From contig FLMG01003682.1 in NCBI GenBank assembly GCA_900088475.1, forward strand, positions 1 to 38,524: DNA of 38,524 nt. Reading direction: 5' to 3'. Shown here piece after piece: positions 11,675-19,937 of the stretch. Below the pieces are notes generated by a model that did not search any database, was not told the DNA's origin, and saw only the letters and a program-made list of their open reading frames with translations. Positions within the stretch are counted from its first letter, which is position 1. Each line of letters begins with the position of its first letter. Made by a program: the position numbers and the translations under genes. Source of the stretch: Hyphochytrium catenoides (lineage: Eukaryota > Sar > Hyphochytriomycetes > Hyphochytriales > Hyphochytriaceae).

Positions 11675-14094
11675 ATGTATAGAGCGTCAGTGAGGGCGTG
11701 CTTGCCGCTGCACCGGCAGCTGGTGACTCGACAGGCTGCAGGAATCTCTCGTGGTCCTCCTCTGCTGTCTCTTGAAGCTCTATCCTCCTCGAGAACTAAT
11801 GGACATCGGCACATCGGAGCCATGCTCTTCTCTAGCTCCTCCCGACTCGCGGCGCCTCTTTCCTCAGAATCCGACGCACCGCCGGCAGCTACAGAGATGA
11901 CGGCAAACCTAGCTCAGATCTCACAGGACACCACCAGCCTTGTCGAGGCGGCTGCGGCCTCTGCCTCTTCATCTCCACCTGAGTTGACGAACTCTCTTCC
12001 CGATCTCGCGCTGCAACTCTTTGACCTTGTCCACACAACGACAGCGACTCCCTGGTGGCTGTCTCTTGCTATTGGAACTGTCGCTCTTAGAGTTACGCTC
12101 CTGCCTGTCTCGCTGTATGCACTCATCCATAGTAGGAGGCTGCAGGCAATGAAGCCCAAGCTGGAGGTTCTTCAGGCAGAGATCAATCAGAAGATGGCTC
12201 AGATGGCAGATCCTAAGGAGGCAAAAATTTATAGGAGTAAGATGCAGGTAAGAAGAGTTCCAGGACAGTCTTAGAGCCGAAATCTTGAAGAAATTAGACA
12301 GAGACAGAGAGGATTAAGCCGTTTGGCGGACTGTATCCTTTCGTTTGACATTCTTAATGCTCTTACCATTCTCTTGAGCGTTCTCCTGCTCGTGTCTTAC
12401 TCGTGGTAACCTCAGCTCCCTTACTCATCATCTGTCGCTGCCTTGGCTGATCTGTACGCCATCGTCGTAGGACCTTTTCCGTGAGCATAAGACGAATCCT
12501 TTCAAATCCTTCGTGGGCCCAATAGTGCAGGTATGAGACGAGTTGCCGGTCATGGCTATCTGCTCTTTTCATTTCCTCGTCCCTGGTATCCTTTCTCTCT
12601 ATATATATCTCTTTCCACCTTCGAGGGAGGTTGTCCTTATCTTCAGCTTTTACTCTTTGCGCTGGCGTCAGAAAGTTACATCTTTTAGATGCAAAAACTT
12701 GGGACCATCGCCGTCCTAGCCTATAAGTTGCCTATGTATCTTTCGTCTCTTGGTTAACCACTTCGCGCTCTGTCTCTTTCGGATTTCTTTGGTCTGTTCG
12801 TTGGTGTCATCCCTGCATGTTGTCCTCGTTTGACCGTTCTCTTGTCTATCTCTCGGAAAGATGCCAGTATTTATCTCGGTCTTTATGGCTCTGAGGAAAT
12901 CGAGTGAATACTTCCCTGACTTGGCCACACAAGGTGCCCTTTGGTTCCCTGACCTCACTGTCAGCGACCCGTATTATGTTCTGCCCATTATTTCTGCAGC
13001 AAGCATGCTTTTGATCTTTGAGGTAAGGTGCCAAGCAGGAACTCAAACGCCTAACGGTAGGGGACGGCAGGAGGAACATACTGAGACCCACCAAAGGACT
13101 TTGTAGAGAGGCCAAGATAATGTTTGGACAGATGAGGAGGTCCAGCAAGATGTAGCTCATTCTGGTGGGGAGAGAGTGAACTAGCCTTAACATTTGGGCA
13201 AGAGGAGAATGTCAGTGATTGTCTACGGTCGCCCTTGGTGTGGTAAGGGAACTTCAAGCAAAAATGGTTGAGTGCAGTGCTCTGCTAGCAGATAGCATTA
13301 CTGATGGCCATTGTTTCCTTTTGAAGGTTGGAGCTGAGGGACAATCCACGCAACAAATGGGACAGATGAAGAATATAATGAGAGTAATGGCAGTTGCGTC
13401 AGCTCCTCTGACGGCTTGGATGCCAGCGGTAAGCATGCACTCATCCCTCGTCTCTCCTTGTTCCATGTTTGGAAGTCTCTTCCGTTTGGTGGCGGTCTTT
13501 TAATAAATCTCTCTCTCTCCTCTCTGTTTGATTATCGCTCTCAAACAGTCGGTCTTCGTGTACTGGATTACTAGCAATGTCTTTGCTTTGAGCCAGACGG
13601 CTGTATTAAAGATCAAACCAGTGCAGAATTGGCTAGGCGTTCCTGATGCACCCGCCCCTGTAAGTCGTCTCATCTCCCTCTTTGATTATACCCACTCAAA
13701 ATCTGCAAGTTTTCATCCACTCGATTGGCACCAAAGGACTGATCTCTGCTGGCGATGACGTTTGCGTATGACTTCTCTGTAACATATTACGGCTTGAGTG
13801 TTCTCTTTGACTCGGTCATGCTTCATCATGGGATGACTCGGGCTGGCGTGACTTCCATTCTCTTTCCCTTAGCGAGGCCATAAGCATTTGCAAGCCCCTT
13901 GTAGATAGCTGGCTGCTACCGAGGAGGGATTCGTCATCTCTTCTAAGAGCTAATCCAATTACTTCTCAATTTTCCCCTCATAGGCTGGCACTCCTCTGAT
14001 CAAGCCGCAACCGGCGGCTGTACCACAGCCGGAGGTTGTTTCGTACCGTCAGAGACCCCCAAGGTTCAAAAGGAGAGGGGACGGGAACTCCTAA
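11675..14094 (+). CDS. OXA1: Mitochondrial OXA1/YidC-family membrane insertase (6 exons)
   Basis: Inserts proteins, including organelle-made respiratory subunits, into the inner mitochondrial membrane. In-phase exons: 11675-12247, 12471-12530, 12861-13022, 13327-13428, 13549-13659, 13984-14094, giving 372 residues. The N-terminus (MYRASVRACLPLHRQLVTRQ) is Arg-rich with no acidic residue, as expected of a mitochondrial presequence. The first core helix is at about 127-151, WWLSLAIGTVALRVTLLPVS. Then comes a basic helical loop, then the exon 2 and 3 motifs NPFKSFVGPIVQ, MPVFISVFMALRKSSEYFP, GALWFPDLTVSDPYYVLPII, and later helices with APLTAWMPA and SVFVYWITSNVFALSQ. The C-terminal tail is Pro-rich and ends in a basic patch (RPPRFKRRGDG). 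The presequence argues for mitochondrial OXA1 rather than plastid ALB3, though a plastid paralogue cannot be fully excluded without comparison. Confidence 0.93.
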
Positions 14095-14148
14095 ATGGCA
14101 ACAACGCTATCTTTGGAAAGCGATCACAGCTATGGCTGTAAGTTTGAG

Positions 14149-15502
14149 CTAAGAATCCCACGAGACTGAATACCTCTCATTTCCCTCCGGGAGGTTCGTG
14201 CCTGTGTCTGCCACAGCAGAGTATGGGGAAAGGTAGTGCTCTATGAGCCTCTCATAGACGGCGAACTTCTTGCGCATAGCATCTCCCTGAATGAGGCGAG
14301 CCAAGAAGAGAAATAAAGAACAAGCACACGGAGTTAGAACATGAGATATAGACATAAAGCGTGCGCAACCTCAAACCTTTGCCTTTGCAGTCTCAGACAT
14401 CCGCTGCAGGGCTTGGACTTTTCTTTCATTCTCTGCTATGAATATCCGGAGTTCGTACTCCCGTCGGGCCTCTTCTTTTTGTAGATGGCTGCGTATAGTC
14501 AGGAGGGCCTGGACAATCTGTAAACAGTGACAACAGCCGGTTGATGGAGGCAAACGGCAGAAATGAAAAGCTTAGTGGGCCACGCAGGTGTGAGAGCTTA
14601 GTGCGTCAGGCACGCAGGTATGAGAGAGCTATAAAGCTCTGTATAGAAAGAGTGTAAGCCAGAGGCATAGGTGCCATCGCCTTTCTTATGGACACTCACA
14701 TCTTCTCCGTTTATCCGGGACCTTGAAAGCTCCTCATTCAAGACCCGCTCACAGTCCTCAGTCAATTGCTGCAGCTCCGGACTTTGGACACTTTGGTGAT
14801 CCCCCTGTGTATAAGCATCTAAGGAGGAGAGTTCTTAAAGCTGGAGGAGGTAATCTCTTACCTCAGGCGAAGTTGATAGGGAGGCACTCTCTGGAGGTGG
14901 CAGAGGTACCTTCATGAGCTCGGTCATCAGCTCTTGAACTTCTGACTCTTCATTGAAGTCTAAGGAAGGAATGATATAAGTAACTACAGCTCATAATAGC
15001 TTCCAGTGTCCTTTCTCCGCATCAATCTTCCCCGTAGCTTTCCTAGTGGTGCAATTGCTTTTCCTTGGAATACCGCCTCTTACCTGCAGACTCTGGAGGC
15101 TCAGTGGCTTCGGGTTTCTTCTTTGTGCTCACAGACCTTAGAGCTTTGTTAGCGTTGGAAACCGTTGTCCGAATGCGTGAGTTCTCTTGTAGCCTCTTAG
15201 AGTTGTTCCAAGCAGGCCGGACCTTTGTCGCGGAAACTGCCGGCCTGTTCTGTCCTCCTGCTTGTGGTGCATTATTGTGAGCAGTAGGAGAGAACGAGTG
15301 GGTTGGCCCAGAAAGCCTAGGTATTCGGCTGCTATGCGGTCTTGTCGAGTTACTCATAATCTCGTCATTTGCTATTTACTGCCCTTCCCTCCGTCTTCTT
15401 TTGTCCTGCCCTTGGCCAGCAGACAGCTTCTCTTCCCGTGTACGTGACATCAAGTAGCGGCATCCACTGTTTAAACTGCTGGGCCTCCTCCAGGTCTGCC
15501 AT
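14149..15502 (-). CDS. Unrecognised small coiled-coil protein (6 exons)
   Basis: I do not recognise this family. Minus-strand exons in consistent phase: 15502-15444, 15316-15084, 14959-14862, 14804-14700, 14517-14377, 14286-14149, giving about 257 residues starting MADLEEAQQFKQWMPLLDVT. An alternative start at 15357 (MSNSTRPHSS) reads straight into the second exon and would give 251 residues without the first intron. The N-terminal third is basic and disordered (Ser, Thr, Lys, Arg). An acidic helix follows (FNEESEVQELMTELMK). Two further charged helices come next: ELQQLTEDCERVLNEELSRS, and the exon with LQKEEARREYELRIFIAENE, which has heptad-like spacing. The C-terminus contains KKFAVYERLIEHYLSPYS. 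A cytoskeletal or scaffold role is possible but only a guess. The gene is convergent with OXA1, with 54 bp between stop codons. Confidence 0.7.
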
Positions 15503-15548
15503 CAACAACTAACCGCAATGTAGAGGCGTCTCTTCCTTCGGTGGCAAC

Positions 15549-15861
15549 ATGAGCTGTGACCGGGTCGAGGCAGGGAGCAAGGCTCTGCATGCAGTCTTCT
15601 CTATATCGAGCGACGCCTCAAAAATTGCTAGGAGCTTTGTCGACGCGTAAGTGTCGAGCTCATCAACCTCCAGAATTCTGCATGAAAGCTGCTCAACCTA
15701 GAGCGACGATTACTGGATTGTTCTTACTATATTGCCGTTAAAGGCGCTTGTTGAAGGTGGCGGTGCGCGACAAATTCTGGGAGGCCAGGGGTTATTTTGC
15801 TGCTGATAGTCAAGAGAAATCCAATGATCTGTCTCTCTCTCATGCTTCTCGGAATCTATGA
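15549..15861 (+). CDS. Tentative two-exon micro-gene, 56 residues
   Basis: No family recognised. An ATG at 15549 opens MSCDRVEAGSKALHAVFSIS and reaches a perfect GTAAGT donor after 15646. Joining in phase to an acceptor at 15787-15788 gives a second exon, GYFAADSQEKSNDLSLSHAS, ending in TGA at 15859-15861. The support is the strong donor, matching phase and unbiased amino-acid content; there is no homology. Other acceptors (for example after CCTCCAG near 15676) would give even shorter products. The start lies 46 bp from the opposed start at 15502, so this could also be a noncoding divergent transcript. Confidence 0.3.
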
Positions 15862-16298
15862 AGATTCTTTGTCCCTCTTTAGAGAGACAGGCGAGCCCTT
15901 CTCCCCATCAAATAGACCCTTCTGTAGGTCACGATGCAATGCAACCGCTAAGCTGATTCGATGTTGCTAGCTTCTACTATGATCTCATTCTGTGCTATCC
16001 GTAACGATGGGTAGCCTGAAAGGTTCAAGGTGACTGCACCAACAGGACCCAATCCTCTCTCTTGCGTTTGAAAGAAGATCTAAGACACTTGTACGCAGAT
16101 GGATCTTGATTAACCTGTCTTTGCAGATCTAAAGTGCTTCTTCCATCAAGACTTCAGCCGAGGCTTACTCTCGAATGAATAAATAGTAGAGGCTAACCTG
16201 AGAGGTAAGGGCCCGGCTTCCATCAGCTCTAGCTGGAGGAGGAGGGACAGAAGATGAGCCTGGAAAGACTTGCCACTAATACTAATGATTGCAATTGT
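15862..16298. other. Intergenic segment between micro-gene and PP2C 3' end
   Basis: No gene is supported. The segment presumably contains the 3' untranslated region of the PP2C gene (minus strand). A TGAATGAATAAATAG stretch near 16173-16187 on the plus strand contains an AATAAA polyadenylation-like hexamer that could serve a plus-strand transcript. Confidence 0.4.
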
Positions 16299-18418
16299 TC
16301 ACTGGACGCGACAACGGCTTCCTTTCTTGTTACAAAGCCTGAATCCTGCTGGGAAAAGGATTACGATGATCGTCATATTATCCCGACTGCCACGTGTCAA
16401 ACACTCATCCAAAAGCTCCTCGCATATTTCAGGCAGAGACAGCCGATGCTCTGAGACATCAAAAGCTTGAAGTGAGCTTGCCGAAGTGTTGGTGATACTG
16501 TCCTCTCTTGTTCCCCGACGCCCCAAGACCTTTAGGACACCCTCTCTCCCTTCTATAAACTCTGGTCCGGATTGCCACATCCTATTCTTCATCTGTCTCC
16601 TTGGCCTGTGAGTATCATGCCGGATGTGATCCCTCTGCCTCACCTATTAGTCGTGTCCGAATGAAAGCATAGACTTGGTCCGGATTGTACACGTCCCAGA
16701 TGCCATCACAAGCTAAGATAAGGAACTCATCCTTCCGCCTAACCCGAGCTACCATTCGCATGCTTGGCTCGCAAGAAACCTGTGGCGAGGAAAGTGAGAC
16801 AGGTCGAAAAAGTATGGGAAGGAACGAAGAGAAAAGCCTCCGTGACTAGATAACGAGCTGAACCTAGTGGAAACCTTCAATCGCCGGTACCTGCTGTTCT
16901 GCCGCCTTAAGGCTCTTATTTCTCTTAAACCAAAAATCCCCGAAACTTCTGGAAACCTAGAGCGCCGGTTATTGCCTCAGTTTGGAGGCCCCAACACAAG
17001 GAAAAGGAAATGTGAATGGGCACGTACCGCAACTCCACCACCCACTCTTCCTCGTAAAACACTCCCTCCTGCTGAGAGGATTCTAGCCTGTTCCACTGCC
17101 TACAGAACGGCCGAACATTAGATATCTTAGGGGCAGTACTCTGCATTAGGGAGAACGTAGGTAGAGCTCTCATTCAGCGAACAAAACGAGGCCGCATTTA
17201 GCTGGTAGAAGCACGCAAAGATGACCATGAGATAGAAAATATCTTTGTGGAGCAAAGAATGTGGGACGCCAAAGTATCGGAAGTGAGAGTTGGAAGGAGA
17301 GGGCATTGGCAGACAAATACAACTCCACAGACTCTAGGTAGATGAAGAGCCTGATGAACATCAAAAGGACCGGGACAGAATTCCGGGAATGGACAAATGT
17401 GAGTCTAAGGATACTGACATCGGTAGGTTTGTGATCAGTTGTTAGAGCTTCAGCTCTTCCTCCGCGGCAGAGTATGCACCGCGAATCTCCTACGGAGGAT
17501 AGAGGTCAGGACAGTGGGTGAAAATGGCAAACCTACATCAGAGCCGTTTCCCCTAGCAACGCACGTTAGCCAACGCGAAGCCCACCTATATTGGCAGCAT
17601 AAATATGGGTCTTCGAGAGAATAACCACGACCCCGGTCGAGCCCATCTCATCTGCCACATCAGCGATGTCCTCGTTCGCCTTGAGATACTCGTCTGTGTC
17701 GAGGAACCCCTGCTCTATGGCCCTTAAAAGATCTTCAGGCACCTTTACCGGGACGAGGGTACAGCAAGAAAGCCAAGAGGTGAAAGCTAGCCTTGCATAA
17801 AGTTCGAACGCGCAGGTAATACCTTTGCATTCTGGAAGTGCTCACTAGCCTTAATGCGTGTAGCAATAGTCTCAGCTCTGCAGTACCCAAGACCAGAAGA
17901 GGTAGTCAGCAGGTAACAACCTATGTCAAAGATAAGGGAAAAGAGTCTCACACTGCATTGGACACGACTTCGCCCCCGTGACCTGGAGTAGGAGAAGGTT
18001 ACAGACCATCCAAGGGACACCACAGTAATTGAAGGCGACGAGGGTGCAATGACAGTCAGAGAGAGTGATAACCTATATAATGCTGAGGGAAATCTTTACT
18101 TGCCATCAAATATTCCAAAGAGAGACATATTCTTCTTGTCCTGAAAGTCAAGCTGTACCACGTCGGCGTCCTGTTGAGTCATTGAACCATGCGAGATGGG
18201 CGCATTGAGTGAGAGGGCATTGTTGATGGCATCGACGAGATGTCGTATATGATTATGAGTTAGTGGGCAATAGTCCGCGGGAGGCTGGGGCTGGGCAACG
18301 TTCTCACCTCCATATTGGTGCGCCAGCCCTGCATGGAGGAGACCGCCACATGGAGCTTGTCTGCCTTTAACTCTCTCGTCTTCTTTTTTACTATGGGCTC
18401 CTTCAAGAATGACGCCAT
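16299..18418 (-). CDS. PP2C-type (PPM) Ser/Thr protein phosphatase (10 exons)
   Basis: Metal-dependent phosphatase that removes phosphate from Ser/Thr residues. Minus exons: 18418-18308, 18233-18104, 17982-17952, 17877-17823, 17742-17586, 17489-17419, 17099-17028, 16956-16891, 16779-16644, 16450-16299, giving 326 residues. Signature motifs in order: MQGWRTNMEDA (metal-ligand Asp38), FGIFDGHGGEVV (Asp80, Gly81), DEMGSTGVVVI, NIGDSRCILCRGG, LTTDHKPTD, ARILSAGG, VAVSRSFGDFWFK, EFLILACDGIWDV (Asp256) and TRGSRDNMTIIVI (Asp300, Asn301). All catalytic metal ligands expected of the family are present, so it should be active. Two introns are odd: the first ends without AG, and the second starts with GC (GCAAGT). 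There is no membrane segment or added domain, so substrate and location cannot be told. The family call is certain; the subfamily is not assigned. Confidence 0.95.
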
Positions 18419-18743
18419 AGTAGGTTCAAGGAGGGTCAGCTCTTCATGAGGTAGTGAAGCGCTGTTTAAAGCTCTAGCTGCTACACCCTTGTGACTGAAG
18501 ACATGCTCTTCCAGCTCTTACGAATTGCGGGCTCTGTCGATACATCAAGCCGTCCAGCCAGGCAACCCTACCAGTGACCTATGGTTTGGGAACACCGGTG
18601 GTTCGTAAACAAAGGTTGATAGAGGCCGGCCAAATAGTTGTGTGTCCTCTAGCGCAATTGGCGTGTCCCGCAAGGGTTACTAGCACTTATGGAAGGTATG
18701 CACTGCGGTTGTCCCCTGATGCGTTCCTAGCTTCCGGTCTGTT
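18419..18743. other. Upstream region of PP2C, downstream of orphan gene
   Basis: About 325 bp with no supported gene. It should hold the PP2C promoter and the 3' end of the 131-residue gene, both on the minus strand. A plus-strand open frame at 18574-18834 overlaps the orphan exon antisense and has no support of its own. Confidence 0.5.
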
Positions 18744-19887
18744 CTACGGCTCCGAATGGTGCTCCACAGCCCCGGCAAGAGACCAAGAAACCAGAGCTTG
18801 GGGCTCATCCCCCGGCTCCCTCAACTTGACATAAATCGGGGTAACGAGTACAGGTGGTAGGTAGTTCCTAGTAGGATCGACCGTGCTGTAGACGTAGAAC
18901 CTCTTCCCATCATCCACCGCCTCCATCAACACCCAACAATGATCATCAAACCTTTCAACTCTATGGAAAGAAACGATCGCGCGGTGATTGCCATGGTAAA
19001 ATACTACCTGTACCTCTGAAATGAAACCAAACAACGAATTTTATGACAAGATTTTCATGGTGCCCTTCCTTTTTGTGGTCAGATCTAACCAGAAATTGTC
19101 AGATAGTGAAAAATAACGGCACAGCGCTGCACTGATTGATTATCAAAGTATAGTAATCCTTTCCTTCGTTCAGAATTTATGCTCCCGTGTATACCTCTTA
19201 CAAAGATGTCACAAGGAATTGATCTAAACACGCAAATTAAACTGTTAAGGAGGCCATTACTGAATGAGGCTGTGAGTTTACTCTTTGAGTGGGTTTGGGG
19301 CTTCTCTGTCTTGGGGCGCCGAGGCCTTTTGTCCCTTTGTCCGCTCTGGTTCCCGCTCTTCGTGCATCGGTTCGCATCATCGCCATCATCATCGCTATCA
19401 GTAGAGCTTCTGACCAGCAAGCACCAGCAGAACTGGATGATGACGGGGCGGCCTGCTCCATGCAGGAAAAGAGCTCCAACAAAGCAGGCACTTGCCTAGC
19501 TCTCACTGAAGAGTTGGAGGTGATTCTCTACGACATGACCTAGGTCTTCAGGGTTACTGCTTCTCTTTCACTTTACCTTGAAAGTGGCTCCGCCACTCAG
19601 ACCCGGAGTTATCGGGAAGTTCTCAGAGCAGGTACTATGGTCTACGGCTACCTCGTCTGAGTAAGAGCTATGGTTTCAGCACGGCACCTGGGGCCCGAAA
19701 TGGTGCTGCACAAGTCATGTTGTTGCACTCTTACAACAATAGGGCCAGAGTTTACCAAAGGGCAGGGGCTGGAATCGGAGACGATGGCACCTATATCCTG
19801 TGCCACTGAGAACTTCCTAATCTGTGTAGCTTAGTTCAATTCAAAAGCGATGTTGGGGCTGTGATACACTGTGAGGCTTCTTGCCAT
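18744..19887 (-). CDS. Orphan 131-residue protein (4-exon model)
   Basis: No family recognised. The last exon (19015-18744) looks clearly coding: it follows a TTTCATTTCAG acceptor and contains EVQVVFYHGNHRAIVSFHRV and CWVLMEAVDDGKRFYVYSTV, ending in a stop. Upstream exons were found by phase matching: 19887-19870 (MARSLT), 19816-19756 (EVLSGTGYRCHRLRFQPLPF) and 19621-19577 (LPDNSGSEWRSHFQ). The alternating hydrophobic pattern in the middle suggests a single beta-rich domain. Intron 3 would be 561 nt and could hide another exon. The model places its start codon 50 bp from the opposed VPS13 start. The last exon is well supported; the 5' part is a hypothesis. Confidence 0.5.
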
Positions 19888-19937
19888 GCCCTTGCAGAAC
19901 ACTTAGCTTTGTTCCAGAGACTCAGCTAGGTCTTACA
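19888..19937. promoter_or_regulatory. Putative compact bidirectional promoter region
   Basis: Fifty bp separate the modelled minus-strand start of the orphan gene (19887) from the VPS13 start (19938). Transcription start sites of both genes would have to lie in or across this interval, giving overlapping leaders, if the orphan model is right. No TATA-like box was seen inside it. This is inference only. Confidence 0.25.

Noticed and set aside
10897-11682. Two long overlapping Ser/Leu-rich open frames
   Set aside because: They are translations of the (CT)n-CAAAAT array, which contains no stop codons by composition; no gene-like sequence is present.
19085-19506. Minus-strand frames with a DSDDDGDD segment
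   Set aside because: Two different frames are open, the region contains a repeated GATGATGG tract, and neither joins in phase to the convincing exon at 18744-19015. Treated as intron of the orphan gene, though a hidden exon remains possible.
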